Shown here one piece after another: positions 1-8,822 of a stretch of 64,000 nucleotides of DNA. A program made the translations under genes and the position numbers. Every line of letters starts with the position of its first letter. Position 1 is the first letter of the stretch. The notes beneath the pieces were generated by a model. It did not search any database and was not told the origin of the DNA. It was given only the letters and a program-made list of their open reading frames with translations. This DNA comes from Serinicoccus chungangensis (GTDB taxonomy: Bacteria; Actinomycetota; Actinomycetes; Actinomycetales; Dermatophilaceae), in NCBI RefSeq assembly GCF_001483745.1, contig NZ_LQBL01000022.1, positions 124,001-188,000 on the forward strand, read 5' to 3'.

Positions 1-1
1 G

Positions 2-703
<702 letters not shown>

Positions 704-716
704 CCCCCGGCCTCCA

Positions 717-748
717 CCCCTGCGCCGGACACGCGTCCGGCGCAGGGG
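717..748. terminator. Bidirectional hairpin terminator between pgm and ybbN
   Basis: A perfect 14-bp inverted repeat (717-730 with 735-748) encloses the loop ACGC. It begins 13 bases after the pgm stop and ends 16 bases before the stop of the opposing gene, so it can end transcription from both sides. There is no clear T-tract, as is usual for actinobacterial terminators. Confidence 0.75.
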
Positions 749-764
749 CGTGCGGAGACCGAGG

Positions 765-1793
765 TCAGTAGAGGGCGCTCATGAGGGCCTGACGGGCCTT
801 GGTGACGCGCGGGTCCTGGGCGCCGACGACCTCGAACAGCCCCAGGAGGTGGGTGCGGGCCCGGTCGCGGTCCTCGCCCGAGGTGCGGCGGACGGTCTCG
901 ACGAGCCGGCCGAAGCCGTCCTCGACGTGCCCGCCGACGAGGTCCACGTCGGCGGCGTCCATCTGGGCCTGCACGTCGTCGGGCCGGTCGGCGGCGGCCT
1001 GCCGGACGGCGGCGAGGTCCATCCCTGAGGTGCGCTCCAGCAGCGTGACCTGCCCCAGACCGAGGCGGGCGAGCTCGTCGGAGGAGTCCTGGGCCAGCGC
1101 CTTCTCGTAGGCGCTGATCGCCGCGGTCCAGTCCCCGCGGTCGATGGCGTCGTAGGCCTCCTGGTGCAGCGGGGGCAGCTCGTCGGCCTGCTCCCCCTCG
1201 CCGTCCGCCTCCCCGGCCTCGCCCGGCATACCCGTGCCGTCGTCCGCACCGATCTCGACCCGACCGGTCACGGCGTTCTGCACCGCCGCCTCGAGGAACT
1301 TCTCCAGCAGCTGGTCGACCTGCTCCATCGGCTGCACGCCGAGGTAGAACGGCATGGGCTGGCCGCTGAGCAGGCCCATGACGACCGGCAGGGAGGAGAC
1401 CTGGCCGAAGACCTGCTGCAGCACGGGGGTCAGGGCCTGCAGGATGCCGGGGCTCCCGGCGACGTCCACCCCGGCCACCTGGAACCGGCCGCCCATGGTG
1501 CGGGCCCGCTCGGCCAGGTCGCGCAGGTGGGCGAGCGACTCCGGCAGCTGCGGCGTCCACAGCACCAGCACGACCGGCGTGGTCAGGCTGGCGTTGACGA
1601 CCGACTCGAAGGTGTCGTCGCTCACCTGGACGAGCGCGCCGCTGCGGCCGGGGACGCCGCCGGCAGGTGCCCCCGCCGGCGCACCGCCGGGCTGCTGCCG
1701 GGCAGCGGCGCCCGGGGCACCGGGCCGGGAGGAGAGCGCGGAGAGGTCGACGGCGCCGCGCAGGGCTGCGGAGGAGAAGGGCTGCTGGCTCAT
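765..1793 (-). CDS. ybbN: YbbN/CnoX-like thioredoxin-fold protein with TPR region
   Basis: 342 residues. The N-terminal ~55 residues are Ala/Pro/Gly-rich; a thioredoxin-like fold follows (about 55-165), then an acidic linker and helical repeats of the YbbN type (about 190-342, with the typical repeat around EAYDAIDRGDWTAAISAYEK). YbbN relatives are holdase co-chaperones that hand clients to DnaK or GroEL. The usual CxxC active site is missing: the protein has no cysteine at all, so a redox role is unlikely. The ATG at 1793 is chosen because the longer frame upstream runs into the next gene. In mycobacteria the homologue also sits near the thiolase, epimerase and nucS genes found further along this window, which supports orthology. 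Confidence 0.85.
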   Translation of the reverse strand: MSQQPFSSAALRGAVDLSALSSRPGAPGAAARQQPGGAPAGAPAGGVPGRSGALVQVSDDTFESVVNASLTTPVVLVLWTPQLPESLAHLRDLAERARTMGGRFQVAGVDVAGSPGILQALTPVLQQVFGQVSSLPVVMGLLSGQPMPFYLGVQPMEQVDQLLEKFLEAAVQNAVTGRVEIGADDGTGMPGEAGEADGEGEQADELPPLHQEAYDAIDRGDWTAAISAYEKALAQDSSDELARLGLGQVTLLERTSGMDLAAVRQAAADRPDDVQAQMDAADVDLVGGHVEDGFGRLVETVRRTSGEDRDRARTHLLGLFEVVGAQDPRVTKARQALMSALY

Positions 1794-1845
1794 GTCCCCA
1801 GCGTATGCCGTGGACGCCTGGGTCTCGAACGCCCCGGGCGCGGCC

Positions 1846-2949
1846 TCACTCGCCGGAGGCGTCCACCAGCTGCTCGGTCGCGGCCAGCATCTCCGGCTTG
1901 AAGTCGACGTCCTCCGACGGCGCCCGCATGCCCACGAAGACGGCGGTCCGCAGCGTGGCCTGCTCGGTGAGCACCTCGCTGTCCTGGAAGACGCGGAACT
2001 CGTCCGGGGTGGTGAGCTCGCTGCCCTCGTTGACGACGAACTGGGTGTCGCGCAGCAGCGAGCCCGTGACGAAGCCGCTGCCGTCCTCGAAGAGGAGGGT
2101 GACGACGTCGTCGGAGACCAGCCAGTTCTTCTCGCGCAGGCTCGCCTGCCCCGCGAGCGCCTCGGCCTGGTCCTCGGCGGCCTGACGCACCGACGGCGCG
2201 TAGCCGTGGGTGCGGTAGTCCGGCACCTCGTCCGGCTGCGGCCACTCGGTGTAGGCGCCCACCGACCGGAGCAGCTCGCGCGGCTCCATGGTGAGGTCGC
2301 CCTGGTCACCGTGCATCACCGGGCTGCCCTCGGAACGCGGGTCGAAGGTGGGGACCTGGGTGTCCGGCAGCATCGGCGCCTCCCAGGTGATCCGGAAGTC
2401 CTCGCTCTCGCCGCTCTCGCTGGTGAGCAGGTGCAGGACGGGCGCGCCGTCCTCGGGGACGGTCTGCACGAGCAGGTATGCCGCGTCTTGGTCGTCCTCG
2501 CGGCTGATCGCCAGCACGTTGGGCTCGACGGGGGTCTCCTCGAGGTCCACCTCCGCCGGCTCGCCGGTCACCGGCTCGAGCCGGTCGGCGGCCCGGTGGG
2601 CCCGCAGCACGCTGCCGGCCATGGACGCCTCCTGGGCCTCCGCGATCTCGTCACCGTCGCCCTGGTCGGCGCGGACCCGCTCGGTGAGCACCTCGGTGGC
2701 GACCTCCTCGGCCTCGTCCAGCGGCAGGGCGGCGGTCGCGGCGTCGGTGGTCATCTCCACCGTCTGGCCGGTCGCGTCGGCGGTGGCCGATGAGGCGTCG
2801 TCGGTCGAGGCGGCGTCGTCGGTCGAGGCGGCGTCGTCGGCGGTGGCGGCGTCCGTGGTGGCCTCGCCACCGGTGTCGTCACCGGAGCAGGCGGCAAGAA
2901 CGAGGGCCGAGCTCAGCGTGGCGGCGGCGGTGATCCTGGAGAACTTCAT
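1846..2949 (-). CDS. Secreted lipoprotein of unknown function
   Basis: 367 residues, not assigned to a known family. The N-terminus is a lipoprotein signal peptide: charged MKFSR, a hydrophobic stretch and the lipobox LAAC with Cys21 as the lipidated residue. Residues about 25-65 are a low-complexity Asp/Ala/Thr/Ser spacer containing the repeated unit DDAAST, coded by an 18-bp tandem repeat near 2795-2840; this probably forms a flexible tether on the membrane surface. The remaining ~300 residues are acidic and look like one extracellular globular region without recognisable catalytic motifs. The ATG at 2949 is chosen because it starts exactly at the signal peptide; the longer frame adds 22 residues that would bury it. 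No clear ribosome-binding site precedes it, so a leaderless message is possible. Confidence 0.8.
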   Translation of the reverse strand: MKFSRITAAATLSSALVLAACSGDDTGGEATTDAATADDAASTDDAASTDDASSATADATGQTVEMTTDAATAALPLDEAEEVATEVLTERVRADQGDGDEIAEAQEASMAGSVLRAHRAADRLEPVTGEPAEVDLEETPVEPNVLAISREDDQDAAYLLVQTVPEDGAPVLHLLTSESGESEDFRITWEAPMLPDTQVPTFDPRSEGSPVMHGDQGDLTMEPRELLRSVGAYTEWPQPDEVPDYRTHGYAPSVRQAAEDQAEALAGQASLREKNWLVSDDVVTLLFEDGSGFVTGSLLRDTQFVVNEGSELTTPDEFRVFQDSEVLTEQATLRTAVFVGMRAPSEDVDFKPEMLAATEQLVDASGE

Positions 2950-2986
2950 AACGATATGGTAAACATCGAGGACAGGCAGGGGGAAA

Positions 2987-3754
2987 TCAGCGATCTCCCA
3001 GGCTCGTGCCTGCATCAGCGGCCCGGCGGTCCCGCACCCGCACCCCGTCGTCGTCGGCCGGCCCGCTCACGAGCCGCTCCAGGACGAGGTAGAACGCGTA
3101 GATCGCCAGCAACGCCACGGTGACGTGCAGCAGCAGCGCCAGCGCGACCCCGACGATCACCCCGGCCAGCCAGTAGCGTCCCCAGGACACGGCGAGCACG
3201 CTGGGCACGACCACCGCGAAGAGCGCCCCGAGCGCCAGCTCGACGGGCCACGGACGGTCCCCCATCCACGGCACGACCGAGACGACGTCGAAGAAGTCGA
3301 GGGTGGCCGCCGTGCCGAGGAGGGCGACGAGCCCCAGCAGACCGACCAGCTGCACCCGCTTGCCCAGGTCACGGCTGGCCCAGAGGGTGCCGATGGTGAC
3401 GGCCGCCCACATCAGCCAGGCCCGCACCCGGCCGGTGCCCAGTCCGATCATCGCCGTCCGGAACACCCGGTCCGCCTCGTGCCGACCGATCTGGGGTCCC
3501 TCGAAGCTGCCGGGGCACACCAGGGCGTCGTGCAGGACGGCGGCCGGGAGGAAGTCACCGCTCTTGGGCACCAGCCAGGTGAAGAGGTGGGGCACCGACG
3601 CGAAGTCGGTGGTGAACCCGGCGGGCACGACGAAGGTGGCGCCGCCCTCCTCGACGTAGCCGACCGGCTGCAGGAGCACGAAGTCCCGCCCGTCCACGCT
3701 GCGCACCTCGAGGCGCAGCGGCCCCCCGGTCCGGCTGTCGAAGAACTCACCCAC
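2987..3754 (-). CDS. DUF1353 protein with C-terminal membrane segments
   Basis: 255 residues. The first ~130 residues match DUF1353 as often found in phage and bacterial proteins: an aromatic/Val-rich beta start, the pattern VPAGFTTDFASVP and the HDALV motif that could bind metal. About four hydrophobic segments follow (roughly 145-165, 178-195, 197-218 and 222-240), which is longer than stand-alone DUF1353 proteins, so this is a fused membrane-anchored form. The biochemical role is unknown. The gene starts six bases after the stop of the prolyl aminopeptidase gene in the same direction, so the two are probably co-transcribed. Confidence 0.75.
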   Translation of the reverse strand: MGEFFDSRTGGPLRLEVRSVDGRDFVLLQPVGYVEEGGATFVVPAGFTTDFASVPHLFTWLVPKSGDFLPAAVLHDALVCPGSFEGPQIGRHEADRVFRTAMIGLGTGRVRAWLMWAAVTIGTLWASRDLGKRVQLVGLLGLVALLGTAATLDFFDVVSVVPWMGDRPWPVELALGALFAVVVPSVLAVSWGRYWLAGVIVGVALALLLHVTVALLAIYAFYLVLERLVSGPADDDGVRVRDRRAADAGTSLGDR

Positions 3755-3760
3755 GGCGGT

Positions 3761-4744
3761 CTACCTCCTGCTGGTCGCGAACCTGTCGGTCGCCCGGACG
3801 AGGGCGTCCAGGGTGCCGGGCTCGGAGAACGCGTGCCCGGCGTCGGGGACCACCGTGAGCTCGGCGTCGGGGAGCCGCGCGGCGAGGTCGAAGGCCGTGC
3901 GTGCCGGCGTGCACATGTCCAGGCGGCCCTGGACGATCACCGTGGGGATGTGGGCCAGCGCCGGGGCCTGGTCGAGCAGCGAGCCCTCCCGCAGGAAGCC
4001 GCCGTGGACGAAGTAGTGGTTCTCGATGCGCGCGAAGGCCACCGCCTGCTGCGGCTCGGTCGCCTTCCGGAACCCGTCCTCGTCCGGTTCCACCGTGATG
4101 ACCCGCGACTCCCACCCGCTCCACGCCACGGCGGCGGGGACGTGGACCGCGGGGTCGGGGTCGAAGAGCAGCTCGTGGTAGGCCAGCTGCATCTCGTGCC
4201 TGCGCTCCGGGGCCACCGGCGCCACGAAGTCGGCCCAGTGGTCGGGGTAGACGTGCTCGAGGTGGCCCCGCTCGTACATCCAGGACAGCTCGGCCGGGCG
4301 CAGCGTGAAGATGCCGCGCAGCACCAGCTCGCTCACCCGGTCGGGGTGCGCCTGCGCGTAGGCCAGGGACAGGCAGGACCCCCACGACCCGCCGAAGACC
4401 TGCCAGGTCTCGATGCCGAGGTGCTCCCGGATGTGCTCCATGTCGGCGACGAGGTGGCCGGTCGTGTTGGTCGCCCAGACGGCAGGGTCCACCGTGGTCG
4501 ACGCGTGCGGGGTGGAGCGGCCGGCCATCCGCTGGTCGAAGAGGACGATGCGGTAGCGCTCGGGGTCGAACACGCGACGCTGCTTCGGGCTGGTGCCGCT
4601 GCCCGGGCCGCCGTGCACGAAGATCACCGGCTTGCCGCCCGGGTTGCCGGACTGCTCGACGTAGACCTGGTGGCCCTCCCCCACGTCCAGCATCTCGGTC
4701 CGGTAGGGCTCGATCTCGGGGTAGAAGGTGCGCCGCTGGCTCAT
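3761..4744 (-). CDS. pip: Prolyl aminopeptidase (proline iminopeptidase)
   Basis: Cytoplasmic alpha/beta-hydrolase that removes N-terminal proline from peptides; 327 residues is the normal length. Visible signatures are the oxyanion motif HGGPGSG, the nucleophile elbow GGSWGS, the VQGRLDMCTPA segment carrying the catalytic Asp region, and PDAGHAF with the catalytic His. The strongly conserved DQR-G-x-GRS segment reads DQRMAGRST, with Met where most homologues have Gly or Ser. The ATG at 4744 gives the expected N-terminus; the frame upstream only continues into repeats. It is followed closely by the DUF1353 gene and preceded by a repeat-containing gap. Confidence 0.93.
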   Translation of the reverse strand: MSQRRTFYPEIEPYRTEMLDVGEGHQVYVEQSGNPGGKPVIFVHGGPGSGTSPKQRRVFDPERYRIVLFDQRMAGRSTPHASTTVDPAVWATNTTGHLVADMEHIREHLGIETWQVFGGSWGSCLSLAYAQAHPDRVSELVLRGIFTLRPAELSWMYERGHLEHVYPDHWADFVAPVAPERRHEMQLAYHELLFDPDPAVHVPAAVAWSGWESRVITVEPDEDGFRKATEPQQAVAFARIENHYFVHGGFLREGSLLDQAPALAHIPTVIVQGRLDMCTPARTAFDLAARLPDAELTVVPDAGHAFSEPGTLDALVRATDRFATSRR

Positions 4745-4770
4745 CCCCCGACGGTAGCCCCTGGGACGCG

Positions 4771-4868
4771 CCTGAGCAGAGAAGCAGGCCCGGCGCAGGG
4801 GTCCCAGCACCTGCCTCGGGCACCCTTCTCTGCTCAGGTCCTGAGGAGGGCAGGGTTCTCTGCTCAGG
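4771..4868. repeat. Three copies of a 13-bp word in the gap upstream of pip
   Basis: The word TTCTCTGCTCAGG occurs at 4826-4838 and 4856-4868, 30 bases apart, and as its exact reverse complement at 4771-4783. The inverted pair could fold into a stem with a ~42-base loop. The copies fill the 157-base gap between two minus-strand genes. They could be operator sites for pip or a small dispersed repeat; the sequence alone does not decide. Confidence 0.6.
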
Positions 4869-4901
4869 TGCCGGGGGGTATGCCCGCGCGCGGGAGCAGG
4901 C

Positions 4902-5477
4902 TCAGGCCGGGTGGCGCACCATGCGCAGCTCGACGACCCCGTCGTGGCCGTCGAGGTTCTCCGCCCCGTCGAGGACGAACCCCTGCCGCTGGTAGAAGCG
5001 GACGGCCCGGTGGTTGCCCCGCGCCACCCAGAGGTATGCCGCCCGCTCGCCGAGGCTGCGGGCGAGCAGCTCCTGCGCCAGACCGGTCCCCTGGTGCTCG
5101 GGGGCGACGTTGAGCGACCAGACCTGGTGCGGGACCGGCGCGTCCTCCTCGCGCGCCGGCCCGTGCAGGCAGAAGCCGGCCGGCTCACCCCCGACGAGAG
5201 CGACGAGGAAGCCGCGCCCGTCGTCGGCGACCCGCCCCTCGGCATACGCCGCGGCGACCTGCTCCCACATCGGCCGGAACTGCTCGGCGTCCAGCGCGTC
5301 GACGACCTCGTCCGACATGATGCCGCGGTAGGTCTCCCGCCACACGCGGGCGTGCAGCAGCGCGAACGGCCCGGGATCGCCGACCTGCGGCTCGCGGAGC
5401 TCCCAGGACCCGGGCGACCCGTCCCTGGCCCCGACGTCCCGGGCGGGCGGGACGCCGTCGTCGTCCGGCCCGGTCAC
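4902..5477 (-). CDS. GNAT-family N-acetyltransferase
   Basis: 191 residues. The GNAT core is clear: [20 protein letters not shown] is the typical start of the Tyr-Arg-Gly-type subgroup, [19 protein letters not shown] is the acetyl-CoA-binding motif A (Q/R-x-x-G-x-G/A), and [19 protein letters not shown] is motif B. Substrate unknown. The first ~28 residues are a disordered Asp/Gly-rich tail. The GTG start overlaps the stop of the thiolase gene by four bases (GTGA), so translation is probably coupled and the start is well supported. Confidence 0.85.
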   Translation of the reverse strand: MTGPDDDGVPPARDVGARDGSPGSWELREPQVGDPGPFALLHARVWRETYRGIMSDEVVDALDAEQFRPMWEQVAAAYAEGRVADDGRGFLVALVGGEPAGFCLHGPAREEDAPVPHQVWSLNVAPEHQGTGLAQELLARSLGERAAYLWVARGNHRAVRFYQRQGFVLDGAENLDGHDGVVELRMVRHPA

Positions 5478-6679
5478 CGGGACGGCACGGTGACGAGGAG
5501 GGCGTCGCCCTGGCCCCCGCCCCCGCAGAGCCCGGCCGCGCCGGTGCCGCCGCCGCGGCGCTGCAGCTCGAGGGCGAGGTGCAGCAGGATCCGCGCCCCG
5601 GACATGCCGATGGGGTGGCCCAGCGCGATCGCGCCGCCGTTGACGTTGACCCGCTCCTCGTCGAGGCCGAGCTCCTGCACGGAGGCCAGCCCGACGGCCG
5701 CGAAGGCCTCGTTGATCTCGACGAGGTCCAGGCCGGCTGGCTCGATGCCCTGCTTGGCGCAGGCAGCGGCGATGGCGCGGGCCGGCTGGCTCTGCAGCGT
5801 CGAGTCCGGCCCGGCGACCATGCCGTGGGCGCCGATCTCGGCGATCCAGTCCAGCCCGAGCTCGGTGGCGCGGGCCTTGCTCATGACGACCACGGCGCAG
5901 GCGCCGTCGGAGATCTGCGAGGCCGAGCCGGCGGTGATCGTGCCCTCCGGCGAGAACGCCGGGCGCAGCCGGCCCAGGGACTCGACCGTCGTGTCGGCGC
6001 GGATCCCCTCGTCCTGGGAGACGACGACCGGGTCGCCCTTGCGCTGGGGGATGTGCACGGGCACGACCTCGTCGGCGAAGACGCCGTTCTCCCAGGCCGC
6101 GGCCGCCCGCTGGTGGCTGCGGGCGGAGAAGGCGTCCTGTTGCTCCCGGGTGAAGTGCCCGGCCGCGTCGGCCTGGTTGGCCCCCTCGGTGAGCCCGCCC
6201 ATCGCCTGGTCGGTGAAGGCGTCCCAGAGGCCGTCGTGGGCCAGGTGGTCACGCATGGTCACGTCGCCGTACTTGAACCCCGTGCGCGAGCGCTCGAGCA
6301 GGTGCGGTGCCTGGCTCATCGACTCCTGGCCGCCGGCGACGACGACGTCGACCTCCCCGGCGCGGACGAGCTGGTCGGCCAGGGCGATGGCGTCGATGCC
6401 GGACAGGCACACCTTGTTGATGGTGAGGGCCGGGACGTCCATGGGGATGCCCCCGGCGACGGCGGCCTGACGGGCCGGGATCTGGCCGGCACCGGCGGTG
6501 AGCACCTGGCCCATGATCACGTAGTCGACCTGGTCACCGCGCACACCGGCCCGCTCGAGCGCCCCGGCGATGGCGGCACCGCCCAGCTGGGCTCCGGACA
6601 GCGAGGAGAGCGAGCCGAGCAGGCGCCCCATGGGCGTGCGGGCGCCGGCGACGAGGACCGAGGTGGTGGGTTCTGACAT
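5474..6679 (-). CDS. Acetyl-CoA C-acetyltransferase (thiolase)
   Basis: Thiolase of 401 residues that condenses two acetyl-CoA or cleaves acetoacetyl-CoA, in fatty acid or ketone metabolism. Seen in order: the nucleophilic Cys in NKVCLSG (near residue 90), the NEAFA motif, [16 protein letters not shown] with the catalytic His, and the second catalytic Cys in LCGGGG near the C-terminus. The ATG at 6679 is preferred over an ATG 14 codons upstream because it follows GGAGGAG at a good distance and gives the standard N-terminus [12 protein letters not shown]. It heads a two-gene operon with the acetyltransferase. The mycobacterial neighbour of mce and ybbN is also a thiolase (fadA4), so this is probably its orthologue. 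Confidence 0.93.
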   Translation of the reverse strand: MSEPTTSVLVAGARTPMGRLLGSLSSLSGAQLGGAAIAGALERAGVRGDQVDYVIMGQVLTAGAGQIPARQAAVAGGIPMDVPALTINKVCLSGIDAIALADQLVRAGEVDVVVAGGQESMSQAPHLLERSRTGFKYGDVTMRDHLAHDGLWDAFTDQAMGGLTEGANQADAAGHFTREQQDAFSARSHQRAAAAWENGVFADEVVPVHIPQRKGDPVVVSQDEGIRADTTVESLGRLRPAFSPEGTITAGSASQISDGACAVVVMSKARATELGLDWIAEIGAHGMVAGPDSTLQSQPARAIAAACAKQGIEPAGLDLVEINEAFAAVGLASVQELGLDEERVNVNGGAIALGHPIGMSGARILLHLALELQRRGGGTGAAGLCGGGGQGDALLVTVPSR

Positions 6680-6757
6680 CTGGGCGGACTCCTCCAGCGA
6701 CGGTGACGGGTATGCAGCCACCCGCCACTGTAGCGGCGTGGCACCCCTTCCCCGGGG

Positions 6758-8272
6758 TCAGCCGCCGTGCACGACCTGGCCGTCCAGGACCGTCGCGCTG
6801 ACCACCGTGTAGCGGAACCGCCGCGCCCGCTCGGCGCTGGTGGACGCCTCCGCGAGCGGGTCGTGGTCGAGCAGCGCGAGGTCGCCCCGGGCGCCGGCCC
6901 GGACGCGTTGCCCGTCCACCGAGGCGGCCAGCGCCTCCCGGGCGCCGATCTCCTGCTCGGGGTGCCAGCTCTCCCCGTCCTCGGGACCGCGGTGCACCGC
7001 GGCGGCCATCGCCAGCCACGGGTCCAGGGGGGACACCGGCGCGTCCGACCCCAGGCTCAGCTCGATGCCCGCGTCGAGGAAGCTGCGCAGGGTGAAGGTG
7101 CGGTCGGTCCGGTCCGGCCAGCAGCGCTCGGTCACCGGGCGGTCGTCGAGGAGGTGGGCCGGCTGCACGCTCGCGACGACGCGCTGCGGCAGGGCGGCCC
7201 ACCGGCGCACGTCGGCCGGGGTGATGAGCTGGGCGTGCTCGACCGACCCGGAGGCCCCGGTGGCCTCGAAGGCGTCCAGGACGGCGCCGACCGCGGCGTC
7301 GCCGATAGCGTGCAGCGCCGCCTGCAGCCCCGCCCCGCGGGCGCGGCGCAGCAGGCTGATGAGCTCGTCGACCGGGTAGTTGGCGGCACCGGCCGGCTGG
7401 GCCAGCAGGTGGCCGTCGGCGTAGGGGTCGCAGCACCAGGCGGTGCGGGTGTTGAGGGAGCCGTCGGTGATGACCTTGAGCGGGCCCATCGTCACCAGGC
7501 CGTCGGTCGCCCGGATGGGGTCCCCGGTGCGCAGCCCGGCGCTGATGGCGTCCTCCAGGCCCTCGGGGTAGACGCCGGTGCGGGCGCGCAGCGGAGGCGT
7601 GCCCTCCGCGCTGCGCTCGCGCCACTGCTCCCACGGCCGCCCGAACTCCAGGTCGACGATCCCGACCACCCCCAGGGCGTGCGCGCCCTGGATGGCGCGG
7701 GTGACGGCATACTCCGACTCCTCCTGCGCGCCGTGCAGCCGCTGCAGGCGGTCGTAGAGCGGGAACCAGTCGGCCTCGGCCACGACCCCCTCGACGGTCG
7801 GGCCGCCGAGCAGCCGGAGGGCCGGCGTGTTGAGCCAGCCGTGGTGGCCGTCGCCGCTGATGAGGGCCACCGGCACCTCGCCCGTCACGGCGTCCAGCTC
7901 GGCCACCGTGGGCTGCTGGAGCCACCGGCCCGTGCGGTGGCCCCACCCGACGAGCACCCCGGTGGGGCTGTCGAAGCCCCAGGTCAGCCGGTCGACGACC
8001 CGGGCGAGCACCTCGGCGGGGCTGGCGGTGCCGGAGGTGTCGAGGCGGGTCTGCCCCAGCCCCCACTGCACCATGTGCACGTGGGTGTCCCACAGGCCGG
8101 GGACGACGTGCCGTCCGCCCCCGTCGAGCTCGGGCACGGCCGGGCCCTCGGGGCGCAGCCGTGGGCCGACCGCCGCGATCACCCCGTCCCGCACCAGCAC
8201 GTCCACCGGCTCGGTGGGCGCTCCGGCGTCGATCGCGACGACGCGCACGTCGCGCAGCAGCAGGTCGCTCAT
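6758..8272 (-). CDS. Amidohydrolase family protein (YtcJ-like)
   Basis: 504 residues, the usual size for YtcJ-type metal-dependent hydrolases. The N-terminal beta domain is followed by the metal-binding pattern GLWDTHVH, then SGDGHHGWLN, the LHAIGDAAV segment with another metal-ligand His, VEHAQLI, and LGSDAPVSPLDPW with the catalytic Asp. The substrate is not predictable; relatives act on amides, N-formyl or imine bonds. It is divergent from the epimerase gene, leaving 70 bases that must hold both promoters. Start ATG at 8272 has no competing upstream start. Confidence 0.88.
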   Translation of the reverse strand: MSDLLLRDVRVVAIDAGAPTEPVDVLVRDGVIAAVGPRLRPEGPAVPELDGGGRHVVPGLWDTHVHMVQWGLGQTRLDTSGTASPAEVLARVVDRLTWGFDSPTGVLVGWGHRTGRWLQQPTVAELDAVTGEVPVALISGDGHHGWLNTPALRLLGGPTVEGVVAEADWFPLYDRLQRLHGAQEESEYAVTRAIQGAHALGVVGIVDLEFGRPWEQWRERSAEGTPPLRARTGVYPEGLEDAISAGLRTGDPIRATDGLVTMGPLKVITDGSLNTRTAWCCDPYADGHLLAQPAGAANYPVDELISLLRRARGAGLQAALHAIGDAAVGAVLDAFEATGASGSVEHAQLITPADVRRWAALPQRVVASVQPAHLLDDRPVTERCWPDRTDRTFTLRSFLDAGIELSLGSDAPVSPLDPWLAMAAAVHRGPEDGESWHPEQEIGAREALAASVDGQRVRAGARGDLALLDHDPLAEASTSAERARRFRYTVVSATVLDGQVVHGG

Positions 8273-8342
8273 GCACGGATGCTAGGCGACATACCGCCCC
8301 GGCTCCGCAGGGTGGGTCCGCGCCAGCCCTACGGTGGACCTC

Positions 8343-8822
8343 ATGAGCGAGCCCAGCCACGAGACGGCGGGAGGCGAGGCCCTCGCGCCCTTCCTGCTGT
8401 CGGTCGACCACGTCGGGCTGGCGGTGCCCGACCTGGACGCCGCGATCGCCTTCCACCGCGACGTCCTCGGGCACCGGGTGGTCCACGAGGAGACCAACGC
8501 CGAGCAGGGGGTGCGCGAGGCGATGGTCGCGGTCGGCCCGGCCGACCCCCACGGCGGCGACCAGCCGACGATGCTGCAGCTGCTCGCCCCCACCGACCCG
8601 GGGTCGACGATCGCCCGGTTCCTCGAGCGCCACGGGCCCGGGCTGCAGCAGCTGGCCTACCGCGTGAACGACCTGGAGGCCGCCAGCGCCGTCCTCCGCG
8701 GCCGCGGGCTGCGGCTGCTCTACGACCAGCCGCGCCGCGGGACGGCGGGGTCGCGCATCAACTTCATCCACCCCAAGGACGCCGGTGGGGTGCTCGTGGA
8801 GCTCGTGGAGCCCGCCGGGTGA
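8343..8822 (+). CDS. mce: Methylmalonyl-CoA epimerase
   Basis: Converts (S)- to (R)-methylmalonyl-CoA, feeding the B12-dependent mutase in propionate and odd-chain breakdown. 159 residues of the glyoxalase/VOC fold: VDHVGLAVPDLDAAIAFHRDVLGH carries the first metal-ligand His, QLLAP and LQQLAYRVNDL form the central strands, and GVLVELVEP contains the last metal-ligand Glu. ATG at 8343 is used; a GTG three codons upstream is possible. The stop overlaps the next gene by four bases. The cobalamin adenosyltransferase gene about 10 kb away fits the same pathway. Confidence 0.9.
   Translation: MSEPSHETAGGEALAPFLLSVDHVGLAVPDLDAAIAFHRDVLGHRVVHEETNAEQGVREAMVAVGPADPHGGDQPTMLQLLAPTDPGSTIARFLERHGPGLQQLAYRVNDLEAASAVLRGRGLRLLYDQPRRGTAGSRINFIHPKDAGGVLVELVEPAG

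Noticed and set aside
6767-8818. Upstream extension of the AI-2E transporter frame on the plus strand
   Set aside because: It runs antisense through the amidohydrolase and through mce in another frame; the GTG in the GTGA overlap at 8819 is the sensible start.
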